Shown here: piece by piece, positions 11,161 through 22,062 of the stretch
How positions within the stretch are numbered: the first letter of the stretch is position 1
How the letters are laid out: the number at the start of each line of letters is the position of its first letter
Origin: Acanthosepion lycidas
Lineage: Eukaryota; Mollusca; Cephalopoda; Sepiida; Sepiidae
Reading direction: 5' to 3'
NCBI GenBank assembly: GCA_963932145.1
Contig: OZ010600.1
Location: forward strand, 48,947,377 to 49,011,376
DNA length: 64,000 nucleotides
Translations under genes and position numbers: made by a program
The notes under the pieces: model-generated
Seen by the model: only the letters and a program-made list of their open reading frames with translations
Database searches by the model: none
Told to the model about the DNA's origin: nothing

Positions 11161-11385
11161 TGTTTACTCAATTTCCCTCAGAAGGCTTGGATCTACGCAC
11201 CTAATTTTACTCACCCGAGGTATGGTTTTCAGGCACTTTCCCAAGGTGACGGACGATGGGATCACCGCCTCTGATAAGACCAGGAAGTCACCTAACAAAT
11301 CGGCCATGGTGAGATCTGAAGGCGGATCTCATGGTTAGAAAGCAAATGTTCTAAGCACGTGCCCAAATTATATATACTACTGCCA

Positions 11386-11388
<3 letters not shown>

Positions 11389-11454
<66 letters not shown>
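11389..11454. repeat. (TA)n microsatellite
   Basis: An uninterrupted TA array. Confidence 0.95.
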
Positions 11455-11455
<1 letters not shown>

Positions 11456-11712
11456 TTGTCATAAACTTCTTAAAAATTATAGAAAAAGACTGGTCGACAT
11501 TGTGACCTCAAAAGAAATAGTTACCAAATATTAAATGTAGGTGTTCATCTTAATTTTTAATTAATAGTTTTATTCAAGCTTGATAAATAAATTTGAAAGT
11601 CGTTGTAATTCGTTTAATAAAGTTTTTTCTTTAATTAGGATTTGTTGATTAGCTGTAAAAAAGGGATTTTTAAAAATATTATCTTTGGGGTTAAACTTAT
11701 TTTTTGCAGCAC

Positions 11713-11769
<57 letters not shown>

Positions 11770-11880
11770 AACAGTAATAACAAATATTAAAAATGCATTG
11801 GTCATTAAATTACTGGAGAATCAAGTGTACAAATGGAGCAGAATTTTTTAATTGCTCAATATTAAGAAATGCTACAATCA
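11455..11880. other. AT-rich interval with (TA)n-(TG)n array
   Basis: A compound array lies at about 11712-11769. The open frame across it encodes a Tyr/Ile/Cys/Val repeat and is an artefact. No gene is seen. Confidence 0.7.
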
Positions 11881-12030
11881 TCTATACAATAATGCCAATG
11901 TCAGTGTGTCAGTGTGTCACACGTTTCAGTTAAAGGGACACAACTCTCAATAGCACATCTAAATAATAAATGCAAATGTCAGTGTGTCACACTTTTTCAA
12001 TAACAGGGACACAACTCTCTAACAATCAAT
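11880..12030. repeat. Imperfect tandem duplication (~85 bp unit)
   Basis: The series AATGTCAGTGTGTCACAC, a TTTCA-type spacer and AGGGACACAACTCTC occurs at about 11896 and again at about 11976. The unit is unassigned. Confidence 0.7.
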
Positions 12031-12526
12031 GCCACATGTTACAGAAATTTTGGATTTCCAAGTTTTCATTACTGCAATTGATTTCGGCGATTTTTTGCGT
12101 GATTGATTGCGGCGAATTATTTTGTTCGATAACAGTTATTATAAGTTGGAAATAAACTTGGGAATAATCGAAATAAATTGCGAAATCCAGCGAAAGTCAC
12201 CCATGAAATAAAAATAATTTTTTGTACGGAAAGTAAGGACCTACGTAGATCAAATTTTCCTTAAATTAATTGGTGGCAGAAAAATTATCGTTGAACTTTT
12301 AAAAGGTAATAAATATTAATGCAATACTTAAATAAATAAGAAACAAAAAAATAAAAAATAAAAAACAAGCAATATAATTTGACCCAAATAAATAAACAAA
12401 CGACTTCCGATAAAATAACCGCCACAATAGAATACCCACAATGCACCACTAACCCGTATATATATAAATAGCCGAGAAAAATAACAGCATATGTGGCTTG
12501 ACGATTGCATATAGCATGAAACAGAC
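12030..12526. other. AT-rich interval, no gene recognised
   Basis: No recognised element or coding homology; mostly A/T-rich simple sequence. Confidence 0.5.
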
Positions 12527-12635
12527 TGTCGCCTCTAAGTGTTGACTTCTATGTTCACTTTTATATTTACACACGCTCTATCTCTGATATTGAGCACTTT
12601 ATTCCATAAATATAGCACACCTTAAGACTATACTT
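12527..12635 (-). repeat. Repeat J copy
   Basis: The reverse complement of this block matches 52.96-53.06 kb: GGAATAAAGTGCTCAATAT, AGAGATAGAGCGTGTGTAAA and AAAAGTGAACAT appear in both in the same order. Both copies lie next to (TA)n arrays. Confidence 0.7.
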
Positions 12636-12669
<34 letters not shown>

Positions 12670-12960
12670 ATATACGGTAGAGTAACGGATTGCTGCTTGG
12701 ATTGCGGATTCGGAAAGCCGAGTTCGAATTCCACTTGCGTGCTATACCCTTGAGAATCCATTGAATCCATCTCTTCTCCACCATCTATAGGTTATATAGC
12801 CTTGGGTGACAACCGGTTTAGGAGAAAGAAAATCCAAACCCGCCTTGAGAGGGTTGTACTCCGTCAGGCTATCTTGCCCAAACCACACCACTTCTACTGC
12901 AGTTACAGTATATGTGGTGCACCTAGGACTCTGATGAGTTATGGGACACGTCATCACGAT
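12636..12960 (+). mobile_element. tRNA-derived SINE
   Basis: A short (TA)n array precedes a tRNA-like head: GGTAGAGTAACGGATTGC as A box at about 12675 and GAGTTCGAATTCC as B box at about 12721. The body then runs about 230 bp without a frame and ends near another (TA)n array at 12959. Confidence 0.75.
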
Positions 12961-13044
12961 ATATATATATATATATGAGAAGAAATAATGATGTTTTATT
13001 AATCCGACAGATTTTAACATTTTAAAAGTTTTGCGTTTATAAGG

Positions 13045-13215
13045 CACCATTCGATCTAGAGCCCGTCGGATCTAATGATGATTCTCCTGCAAAGACGGTT
13101 TCTCCTACAATCCGAATCCTAACCACAAAACATATATTTTCCTTTAATAAGATTTCTCGAATACTCATATATTCTTATATACTGTTTAATCAATAAACGC
13201 AGCGTCTACTAAAAT
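13045..13215 (+). repeat. SINE-4 fragment
   Basis: AATCCGAATCC stands at the B-box position, followed by AATAAGATTTCTCGAATA, AAACAGTA-like and AATAAACGCAGCGTCTACT landmarks. These occur in the same order in the SINE-4 copies of the 31-34 kb cluster. Confidence 0.6.
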
Positions 13216-14039
13216 CCTGATTTAAATCCTGACGTAATTAGCAATATTCAATCTTCAAGACTACATCCCAACGATGGTGACAGGCGAAAGAAATACTTCT
13301 TTATCGGCCTCTTTTCACTCTCCTTGTAAAAAGTGTAGATACCTGTGTGATAGTCGGAGCCATATTTTTTTTTCTTTCGTCATTAAAACAAACAGTAATT
13401 TTGCAGCTGAATTTTATACTATTCTTCTGTTGTAAAGCCAAGAAATATTAATAATTTGTCTTTATGTAAACATATACGAGAGTTTTCTTCTTGATTTTTT
13501 TTCGCCTCTATTCATTTTTTCAGCTGCAGTCGGACCGAAACTTTCAAATCTGTCATCTCTCTTTTTGATGTAACACTAAGCCTTGTTGCTAAATAGTTGT
13601 AAGAACCGGAATCTACTGTGTAATAAATATGGGTCTAAAGAGAATAAAATCGTATGCAATCTCCATAATTCTTCTCGCCTTTTGATTTCGAAAACTGCTG
13701 TTCTTTAAGAGCAGTTTTGCTTTTTGTTGGCTTTCCTCCCGTTACCTCTCTTGATTCCTCTTCTAAAATTTGAAACTCGTGTTTTTTTTTTGTCCGCTAA
13801 CTTCTGTACTTTTCATCTCAACAGTATTCTTGTCAGTTATGGTACAGCTGTCATGACATTCGGCGTAGGTCGGTTTTAAGCACTATGATCATGTACTTGT
13901 AAAATCCACAATTTTAGAAGCGCCAAAGATACTTTTGCGTTTAATAAAATTGCTTGAATTTTAGTCCAATTTATTAAATTAGTTTCATCAAAGGTATCAA
14001 GGCCACTTATCGGAAGATTGAAGGTTTTGAGGAGTGTAG
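13216..14039. other. No gene recognised
   Basis: Unique-looking AT-rich DNA with a few poly-T tracts. No frame has recognisable homology. Confidence 0.5.
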
Positions 14040-14345
14040 TATCACTTCTTAATTGCTGTTGTTCTCATGCCTACCCTGACCCGGGGTGGTAGCACCCATT
14101 AGGGTCCCAGCTATCGACAAATAGTGAATCATCCTAGAAAAAACAAACACCATGAAAGTATAAAAATATATGTTTTTGGTAAAAATATCAGCAATGTATT
14201 TTATATAAAAAAATACCAACAACACATATTGATAGTTAAATGACCAAAAATATATTTTATTATATATATATATATATATATTATTTTCATTGTTTTCGAA
14301 ATATTTAGATTTCGGCATTAAATAACCCATAGAGGTAAAAAAAAA
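14040..14345 (-). repeat. Repeat D copy with internal (TA)n
   Basis: On the minus strand, landmarks of repeat D appear in order: GGGTTATTTAATGCCG (14310-14330), then after a (TA)n at about 14262-14281 the block GGGACCCTAATGGGTGCTACC at about 14090, matching the GGTGCTACCACCCCGGGTC core of the 57.6-kb copy. Confidence 0.7.
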
Positions 14346-14395
14346 CAACAAAAAAAAACAAAACATGAAAGGACTCTTTTATCATAATTCATATA

Positions 14396-14984
14396 TTAGG
14401 TTCGTGCAAAAATAATATCGTTTTCTCACATATGTTACGTTTATATATGATTTCTGAATTAATTCATTGATATATATATAGCCATGTTATATATCATTTT
14501 GAAGCGCGTTTTTCGCTCTATCGAATCGTGTTATTCGTTACCGTTCTCAATCTCTTCATTCAATTTCTTGCAGGCTTTTCGACAGCATGGACAAAATTCA
14601 AATCCGCACGATTTTCTTGTTCCAGTTCAAACTAGGCCGAAAAGCTGCCGAGACAGCTCGTGATATCAATGATGCGTTTGGCCCAGGAACCACTAACGAA
14701 CGTGTGGCACAACGGTGATTCAAGAAATTTCGCAATGGTGACGAGAGCCTCGAAGATGAAGACGGTCGCGGCCGGCCGACTGCGGTTGATAACGAACATT
14801 TGAAAGCCTTAATTGAAGCCGATCCTCGCAAAACCACACGAGAAGTTGCTGTTGAACTCGAGGTCGACCACTCAACAGTCGTTCGCCATTTAAAGCAAAT
14901 AGGGAAGTCAAAAAAGTTGGATAAATGGGTGAACGATAATCAAAAAAATCGTCAAAAAACGACATTATTTTTGCACCAACCTAA
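14396..14984 (+). mobile_element. Internally deleted mariner (Hsmar/SETMAR-like) with both TIRs
   Basis: The 5' TIR begins TTAGGTTCGTGCAAAAATAA and the 3' TIR, read inward, begins TTAGGTTGGTGCAAAAATAA. TA dinucleotides at 14394-14395 and 14985-14986 give the mariner target duplication. A 5' leader of about 190 bp precedes a transposase N-terminus; the DD34D catalytic domain has been lost by an internal deletion that joins the NDNQKNR region almost directly to the 3' TIR. Total length 589 bp against about 1.3 kb for a full element. Confidence 0.92.
14587..14954 (+). pseudogene. Mariner transposase N-terminal half (HTH domain)
   Basis: Translation from ATG 14587 gives MDKIQIRTIFLFQFKLGRKA, then AFGPGTTNERVAQR, and after one in-frame TGA at 14716-14718 continues FKKFRNGDESLEDEDGRGRP, DPRKTTREVAVELEVDHSTV and VRHLKQIGKSKKLDKWV. 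This is the paired-like bipartite DNA-binding region of mariner transposase, very close to the SETMAR/Hsmar type, where the stop replaces the Trp of QRWFKKF. Four to five residues (PHEL-type) are missing after KKLDKWV. No DDE catalytic residues remain. Confidence 0.92.
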
Positions 14985-14999
14985 TAATATCCTCAGTCA

Positions 15000-15310
15000 G
15001 TTATTTACCATGCATGATACACGCTTAGGCGATCATGTATCTTTCGATACATGACTGACGGGACAGATTTTTTCCCGCAGTAGGTTGCCATTCCTTTCTG
15101 CAGTAGACTAGTTGCCATACAAGGCTATAGAACCCAGTTTGTCCTGCTATTTACCCATAGCCGGGGGTGGGGAGAAGAGGAGGATTCATACTTTTCCCAA
15201 GGGTATTGCATTAGCGCGTAAGTGAATATAATGGATCCGACTGGAATTCGAACTCGGCTCTCCTATTCCTCAATCCGAGCCGCTGTCCATTACTCCTCCC
15301 AAAATATCCC
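15000..15310 (-). mobile_element. SINE-3 copy (tRNA-derived)
   Basis: On the minus strand the head contains GGAGTAATGGACAGCGGCT (A box) and GAGTTCGAATTCCAG (B box), followed by the SINE-3 body: CACTTACGCG-type block, CTATGGGTAAATAG, GCAACCTACTGCGGG and the stem-loop CATGTATC-GAAA-GATACATG at 15034-15053. It starts only about 15 bp beyond the mariner 3' end. Confidence 0.85.
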
Positions 15311-15759
15311 ATAATATCTTACAACTTCTTAAACAAACTGTATTGCAAAATATAACTTCAAAAAAACTACAACATACAACACACCTATCACTGCATCTAA
15401 TAATTATGTTCACACAAACATGTATACGCACAAAAGCTGAGTATCATCTACCATGTATTCAATTGTGAAAGCAGAATAACATATATCATATTTTTATTAC
15501 TTCAATGCTCTCAAGAAAATTAAATTTCGGCATGACCCATAAGTAAACAAGCAAATCAAACAAATCAATCAAAAACAATTATAAGAAATGTTTCTAAATA
15601 AAAACGTCTTTCTGCAATTAATATAACGGATTCATTTTTTATTACAAGAAACAATAATGTCATAAATTTAGACTTTACTGCTGAGGCCGCTGATGAGCAC
15701 ACCTAAGAGCGATGCAAATTGTGATTTTTTTTTCTACCGGAAACGGTATTTCTGCAACA
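15311..15759. other. No gene recognised
   Basis: AT-rich interval with no recognised element. Confidence 0.5.
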
Positions 15760-15975
15760 AATACCTTTCAATTTGTTGGAAATCCTCTTCTGTAGTTAAT
15801 AAGAACTCAGGTGAACCTTGTGATCCCTCGAAATATCGACCTATTAACCTTTTATTTCTTTTCGGCAAGTAATAGACGCTCTAATCAACTCCGAATTGAT
15901 TAAGCATCTTACTTCGCACGGCTTTCTTTCAGGAAAAACTATACAGCTTTTCTCTAAGTCAAATGTCTTTTAATT
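15760..15975 (+). mobile_element. LINE reverse-transcriptase N-terminal fragment
   Basis: A frame reads GEPCDPSKYRPINLLFLFGK, then IDALINSELIKHLTSHGFLS. The YRPI motif followed by a start-of-palm block is typical of jockey/CR1-like RTs, so this is probably a LINE-A/B internal fragment. It is short and broken. Confidence 0.7.
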
Positions 15976-16097
15976 CAGTTATTCATCTATCTTCTAGATC
16001 TTTTCAGTTCCAAAGTAGGTATTTAATATGACGACATGACTCCTCATGTGTCCTTGAGAACATACACTGATGTACAATTCATGCACTAATGACCTGG

Positions 16098-16284
16098 ATG
16101 TCACGTGACTCAGTGGATAAAAGTGTTGGTTCAATACCTGACTACAGCAGAGGTGAACAACAAAAACTTTGAAAATTGAGTTAAAGGGAGATAACTGAGA
16201 CTAAGATGCGTACAACGGTCGAAACGTCGTGAATATAAAAAACGAAGATGAGGACAGCAGCCTATAAAATGTAAATAGAGTAAG
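16098..16284 (+). mobile_element. tRNA-headed SINE with GAAACG-type tail
   Basis: CACGTGACTCAGTGGATAA and GTTGGTTCAATACC stand at A- and B-box spacing. The 3' part contains GTACAACGGTCGAAACGTCG and AACGAAGATGAGGAC, shared with the palindromes at 33.0 and 34.0 kb. This joins a tRNA head to the tail module that recurs elsewhere in the window. Confidence 0.6.
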
Positions 16285-16285
16285 T

Positions 16286-16970
16286 ACCGTATTTGATGGC
16301 ATATAAGACGCACGGGTGTATAAGACGCAGCTCAATTTCAGCAGGGAAAATTAAGAAAAAATTAGTAAAATTATTAGTAAATTATACAACCTAGGCTATA
16401 TTTATGAGGTATTATTTTGGTTGAACAAACCATAATTACAATTAAACAAAAAATAATAGGAAAAAAAGAACACGAGCCTATAAAAACTTCTCAAGGTATG
16501 AAAAAAAATCAAGCAATTATTACAATTGAGCAAAACAATACAGTTACCATTAAAATTTTATTCATTTTTAGATCTATAAAATTTGTCGTCTTCGTTATCA
16601 AAACTTTGATACTCATTTTCAATGTTACTATCATCGTCGTTTATAATGCATTCCACTAAGAGCATTGCTAATGTCACACTTTTTAAAAGATTTCACAATT
16701 TCTGGTCTCTTATCCCAAGCTTGCTTCACCCATTCGCAGACTTGTGCAATGATGGGTCTTTTTATTCTTCCTGTAAGTTTAAGGTCATGATCAGGCCTTG
16801 TCATTCACGTGTTCCATTGCTCCTTCGTCTAAGCTAATAGGACTTGCCAGGTAGCTAATTTCGGCCGACTATCACGAATTTTAAACCTACATATGGCATA
16901 TAAGACGCAGGGGGAATTTTAAAAGATATTCTTAGTAAAAAAAGTGCCCTCATATGCTCTTAAATACGGT
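16286..16970 (-). mobile_element. pogo/Tigger-like DNA transposon, internally deleted
   Basis: Ends are inverted: ACCGTATTTGATGGCATATA on the left and, in reverse complement, ACCGTATTTAAGAGCATATG on the right (about 28 bp with mismatches). Another ATGGCATATAAGACGCA lies subterminally at 16.89 kb. The interior keeps the transposase C-terminus on the minus strand but no DDE domain. Left flank has TA; the right flank is not a clean match, so the TSD is uncertain. Confidence 0.75.
16570..16804 (-). pseudogene. pogo/Tigger-like transposase C-terminal remnant
   Basis: A 57-codon frame from 16804 to 16631 reads TGRIKRPIIAQVCEWVKQAW, then EIVKSFKKCDISNALSG. This is the VCxWVxxAWxxIPxExVxxSFKKCGISNAL block near the C-terminus of pogo/Tigger transposases. 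A frameshift separates it from an acidic stretch (NDDDSNIENE, FDNEDDKF) in the neighbouring frame, which is the expected acidic tail. Confidence 0.8.
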
Positions 16971-17207
16971 CATCTAAATTAATCTGGAAAAAAGAGTAAC
17001 CGTGCTTACTAAACAGACAACGTATATTCTAGATTGAAAAAAAAAGAAGAAAAACAGCTGAATAAAATATTTAAAATGCGAAAGGAAGTAATACATATTT
17101 AAATCAATCTTAAGATGCGAACAAACAGAAAATTTAATGTCTACTAGATATATACTAACAGAGACGTGAATATACATTATCAACTTAATCCCACATCTAC
17201 ATCCACG

Positions 17208-17535
17208 GAAAAGTGTTCGGATGGACTACATTCTCTGGTCCCGTAAATTCAAACCTTCACGGCAAGGACACACCATGCCACTTACGTATTAGCAAACCAC
17301 TCACATTCCCTCCATATCCCATCTGTGAAAAGTAATTTCCACTCCATCTGCTTCTTCCTGCGAACGACTTTTCTATGGAACAGACTCCCAAGAGGATATT
17401 TTCCCGATCACTACAATCTTAACTTGTTCAAAGTTAGGGTTAATCGTTATCTTCCACTCCTAACGTAATCTTCTACCTTGAGTGCCCGTGGCATTGCAAA
17501 CGGTGAAGCTTTCTGTAAAAAAAAAAATGAAGAAA
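17208..17535 (+). mobile_element. LINE-B 3' fragment
   Basis: Contains the nucleotide block equivalent to FHSICFFLRTTFLWNRLP, then PDHYNLNLFKVRVNRYL, the end of LINE-B ORF2, followed by a poly-A tail at about 17518. It sits directly upstream of a LINE-A copy in the same orientation. Confidence 0.8.
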
Positions 17536-17599
17536 AAAAATAAAAGAAAGACTAACTATAATTGTTATACACTTACAAGAGGTGTATAAATTAATGAAG

Positions 17600-17925
17600 G
17601 TAAGATTTTACAACTCAAGCACCACTCTTTCATAATCAGCCTTTCAGCTCAGTCTCGTAAACGTAAGTTCTTTGCTAACAGTTTCGTTTCACGCACATTT
17701 GGCTCGTGGAACTGTCTTCCGGTTTTTGCTTTCAAGACAAATTTTATCTTCAAAAATTTAAACGCAATATCACTCGTTATATTCTGTTTTCTTAATTTCT
17801 GTTCTTTTATTGTTCTCACTCTTTAATAATGTTTCTCTTTTCTTATATTCTTTCACACTCAGTAACCCCCTGCTTGTTAGTGGCTTAAATGCCTTGCTGG
17901 GGGTGAAATGATTAAAAAAAAAATC
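17600..17925 (+). mobile_element. LINE-A 3' fragment
   Basis: Reads a frame-broken CNRKFFANSF-type block, then NFIFKNLNAISLVI, with the LINE-A 3' end (CTTGCTGGGGGTGAAATGA then TTAAAAAAAA) at 17895-17920. Confidence 0.8.
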
Positions 17926-18486
17926 AACATTTCCCATTTTTTTAAAAAAATCTTTTCACCCCAAACAAGTCCATGAAGACACCAAGACGCAAGGGTTTTA
18001 CTAAGGAAGAAAACCGTGAAAAATAAAAGAAAATGGTTCATTTTTGCTGATGATATCAATGAAAGTTTGCGATATTAAAGAGGAAATATTTAACGAAAAT
18101 TAAAGTAAAAAGGGGAGCGTAATATACATAAGTACTCGTCTTCAGGAATTTTTTACTCAGCTTAAAAAAACACTGTTATTTGAAACAGAAAGATTGTAAA
18201 TACACTTAATTAGCACAATAGATAAAATACAAAATAGACAGCTGTTTACAAAAGGTATTTGATATTTCGGTAATATTTTTTCTCTCTTCATAAAAGACAA
18301 TATTTTTTTATTTTTATAGATTATTATTATATAGAAATATAATAAAGTCATATCAAACAGAAAAGTACGATAGTTTAATGAACACCTGAAAATGTATTAC
18401 TGGGTATGTCTAGTTAGAAATTAGAGGACGAAACAGGTAATGGATGTATATCCCGTTCTCTTCTATTCTTTAATATACTGAAATCT
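17926..18486. other. No gene recognised
   Basis: AT-rich DNA without a recognisable element. Confidence 0.5.
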
Positions 18487-18507
18487 TACTTATTATAAAA
18501 CGCAGAT

Positions 18508-18566
<59 letters not shown>

Positions 18567-19183
18567 GTACGTTTATATATTGGATCGGATTTCCTACATT
18601 TTTCAACCGATTTCAACAAAACTTCACAGGACTACGTAAAATTACCTTGCGATGTTTCTGACAGCGCCAAAAATTGGAAAAACACAATTGTTTTTGCACG
18701 AAATCAATTTGAAAATACTATTAAGAGGCATTAATGAAAGGGGGACAACTCATATCGAGTTATACTTATTATAAAACCCAGGTTGTTTGTGTGTGTTCGT
18801 TTATATATGGGATCGGATTTCCTAGATTTTTCAACCGATTTCAACAAAACTTCACTTTTTTTTTTGGCAGGTAGTGTTTTTTATTGTCTTGCACACTTTT
18901 TCTTTATATTTACATTCAGAATGCTTTAAAAATTCCATTTACAAGACAATTGTTTATAATAAAATTCTATTCAATCGGTAGACTCATAACGATTGAAAAC
19001 ATGTTTTTGTTTGAGTTTGGGTTTGACCAATTCGAAACAAAAAAAAATCTAATTAAGACATGCGTGTCCGTCAACCTTAAACAATAATCTTTGTCAATTT
19101 TATTTTTCAGTCTTTATGATGGTCGATACTTGATCTATCTCTTACTGTTACATCCCCGGGCAACGCCGGGCTCTACTGCTAGT
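18487..19183 (+). mobile_element. Helentron-like element with duplicated 5' end
   Basis: ACTTATTATAAAAC, a (TG)n tract, GATCGGATTTCCTA and ATTTTTCAACCGATTTCAAC occur twice in tandem (from 18487 and from 18765). The 3' end is CCCGGGCAACGCCGGG followed by CTCTACTGCTAGT (19155-19183), a short hairpin of CCCGG/CCGGG with loop GCAACG followed by the CTAGT terminus typical of Helentrons. No Rep-helicase is encoded. Confidence 0.8.
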
Positions 19184-19294
19184 ATTAAATATTTTAATGA
19201 CATATATTTATGACATTGACATTTTAATGGATAATATGCTACATCTTTTCAAACTAAAGGTATATAGGGATGGCTATACTAAGTCTTATACTCA

Positions 19295-19580
19295 AGGAGG
19301 CACGATGGTGTAATGGATAGCGGCTCAGACTGAAGAATCTGTGAGCCGAGTTCGAATTCCAATCGAATCCATTACATTCACTTATGTATGGCAAATATAT
19401 GAATCCTCCATGGATAAATAGTAGGAGAGACCGAGTTCAATTGGATGGCAACTGGTCTACTGCAGAAAGAAATGGCAACCTACTGCGGAAAATAATCTGC
19501 CTCGTCATTCATGTATCGAAGGATACATGATCACCTAAGTGTGTATCACGCATGGCACATAACTGACTGAGGTACCGTGT
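19295..19580 (+). mobile_element. SINE-3 copy (tRNA-derived)
   Basis: The head has GATGGTGTAATGGATAGCGG (A box) and GAGTTCGAATTCCAA (B box). The body contains GATGGCAACTGGTCTACTGC, GGCAACCTACTGCGG and the hairpin CATGTATC-GAAG-GATACATG at 19510-19529, and ends near CACATAACTGACTGA. No 5S part is present in this copy. Confidence 0.85.
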
Positions 19581-19589
19581 GAATTTAAA

Positions 19590-19995
19590 AAAAAATGAAA
19601 AATCTTTCTTACAGCTTTAGGTATCACGTATGAATTTGGAAAAGACAAATGAAAAATCTTTCTTTAAGCTTATATTTTAGTTTTAGTTTCATGCTAATAA
19701 ATTAAATTAAATATTTCCAATAAGCAAAAAACATTGCTGTATTTCAAAACTAATTTAAATTGATTGAAAGAGTTTTTGTTCCGAAATTTCTAAAAATCAT
19801 TGATTTTGGTGCTAGTTTTAGCCATCTGTTATCACAATGTAATTCTCTTTATCAAAAATCTTTCAAAAATAAAATATACTTTTCTGAAACTTTACTTGAG
19901 GAATATTAGCTGTTTTAATATTTAATTAACCCAATTTGAAACAAATATTACTAAATTTTAATTTAAAATATCGCAGATATGCATTTTTTTTAACG
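19590..19995 (+). repeat. Repeat G, copy 1
   Basis: About 400 bp are alignable to 24.05-24.42 kb with scattered differences; shared landmarks are TGTATTTCAAAACTAATTTA, AAATATACTTTTCTGAAACT and AATATCGCAGA. Unassigned, AT-rich, no coding potential. Confidence 0.7.
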
Positions 19996-21150
19996 CGGTG
20001 GTAGCTGTTTATTTAAGGTGTTGATAGGATTCCAGCTTGACTGCCAGACGGAAGTATATCCGACTTTTTTTCCTTTGGTGGACATACTTGTAAAAATTAC
20101 TTGAAGAATATAATGTGACCTCCTTTTTATATAATTTCTATTTATCCAATAATCTTAAAATTTTAGGAAAATATTCTCCATAATCTAATATTTTATTAAA
20201 TATTAGGTACTTTGGTTTTAGATTTACCATAGTTATAGCTCTTATAATCTCATGATATCGTGTATGATCATCCGTATCTACAAAAATAGATACATTTATA
20301 CAAAAATAAAAATAAAAATAATTTTTAAAATAGTGAGGTTGCTGAATTGTAGTACGTTTTTCCATTCATGATTAGTAAATATGGTTTTTACTTGATCGGT
20401 ACAAATTAATACAGACATTTAAAACATTTAAAACTTTCTAAATTATTGTAATTAAAATTAGAAAAAAATGTAAGCAATTCATTTCAAAATTCATTAATCA
20501 TCGTACATAATATTTTTCTTAAGACAATAGTTTCTATAATATATCTTACTCATAAAAGCAATTAAAAGCTTTTCTAATTAAATATTATTTTAGTATTACT
20601 GCATTTTTTATTTTACGATTCAGAGCAGATTTTTGGTAACAAAGTGTCCTGATTTACAAAAAAAAAAAAAAAAAAAGAAAAAGAAAAAGAGATTGATGAT
20701 TTAAATTTTCCAGGAGTTCTGCTTATGAAATAAGTGTGTGATATGGGGGTAACAAATGTAAAAAATGTTTCTAAAAAAAGAAACATTTCTAAAAAATAAT
20801 TTCATTAATTTATAAATAATTCCTGAAAGTTTAATTAAAATCCGATAATTATTTAATTTTTGCAAGTATTTCCTAATTAATGTTTTTTCACCACAAAAAA
20901 AAATGACGTTACAATTTCCTATACTTATCTTTGGTCACCCGACTGATGAAAGAAAAAAACATTAACCAAAATTTCGAGGGTCCTAAAAAGTATCGAAAAA
21001 TATAATTTGATAATTAAAATTCGTTTGGTCTTTCCTCTTAAGATTAACAAAGATTTTGATGATAACACTTTATTTTATTAAGTTTGGGACATTTTTTTTT
21101 TATCATGGTATGCCTAACTTTATCGAATCTGTGGCGGTACCTATATTCAA
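19996..21150. other. AT-rich interval, no gene recognised
   Basis: Very A/T-rich with an 18-base A run near 20660. No homology recognised. Confidence 0.5.
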
Positions 21151-21181
21151 AGATGTCATTTATTCCCTGTTTTTTTTTTAG

Positions 21182-21505
21182 CTTCAGAAACATGGATTCG
21201 TATTATACACAAGAAAATGATACTTAGTTTTACTGAAATTTCTGAGAAATTAACAAAAACATTTTTGGATATCATGATAAAATACTTAAATGGCAGACAA
21301 GTATGTTTAATTGGTGGCCAAAAATCTCTCATTAAGATTATTCCGGAAACCGAACTAGATTCAGAATTTTTATATAAAAACGTAACAATCAATCATTTAA
21401 ATAGCAATGCATTTGAAGTTATATGGGACAATAATCGTAGAAAATAAATTTCTTTTGGTGGCGGGAAGAATAAGTTTGACACTGTTGAAATAAGTCTTGA
21501 ATAAA
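21182..21505 (+). CDS. Candidate 3'-terminal exon of an unknown gene
   Basis: A polypyrimidine tract ending in TTTTTTTTTAG (to 21181) has the form of a splice acceptor. The frame after it stays open for about 88 codons: SETWIRIIHKKMILSF, then FLDIMIKYLNGRQVCLIGGQ, SLIKIIPETELDSEFLYKNV and AFEVIWDNNRRK, with TAA at 21445-21447. AATAAA lies at 21500-21505, 53 bp after the stop. The residue mix is not low-complexity and matches no transposon family that I recognise. It could be a real terminal exon, a decayed one, or chance in AT-rich DNA. Confidence 0.3.
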
Positions 21506-21949
21506 TGAAAAAGTAATTTCTACTTGTTTAAATACTTTTAGATATTCTTAATAATACGATAAATGTCATTTGTTCAGAATTAATATTTAATTCTGAAATG
21601 ACAGTAAAATAAGACATTTTGAAAAGACTTTTTGAACAGGAAAATCAAGTTGTTATTCTCTTAAAAGTAATAGAATTATCAGCTTACTCGAAATTAATTG
21701 AGAGACAAAAAGTTTCCCTATATTTAAAAGCATATTTTTATAGGCGCAATAAAAACTTTACTTCTTATTAAATAATAACGATAGCGAAGAAGACATTGCT
21801 TTAATTGGGGAAGATTTGAAATTTAGAAAATATTCATAAACAAAGAAGTGTTGGGCGATGTTAGGGAAAATATCCTCTGAAAAACGTCGTATCATATATA
21901 AATGATGAAAATTTAATATTTTTAGCCAAGTTTGGGTAAATAACAAAAA
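21506..21949. other. No gene recognised
   Basis: AT-rich, no element recognised. Confidence 0.5.
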
Positions 21950-22062
21950 ATGTGAGAGAAAACAAGAGAAAGAGTCAAGTTATTTACACGGGACACTAGT
22001 AGAGTCGTTGAGCATACATGCATTGGTTTAACTAATATTTGTAACTTTTTACTCAACTATTT
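21950..22062 (+). repeat. Repeat H, copy 1
   Basis: TCAAGTTATTTACACGGGAC, then ACTAGTA, ATACATGCA and GGTTTAACTAATATTTG recur in the same order at 25.25-25.34 kb. Together with repeat G this suggests an old segmental duplication. Confidence 0.7.
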
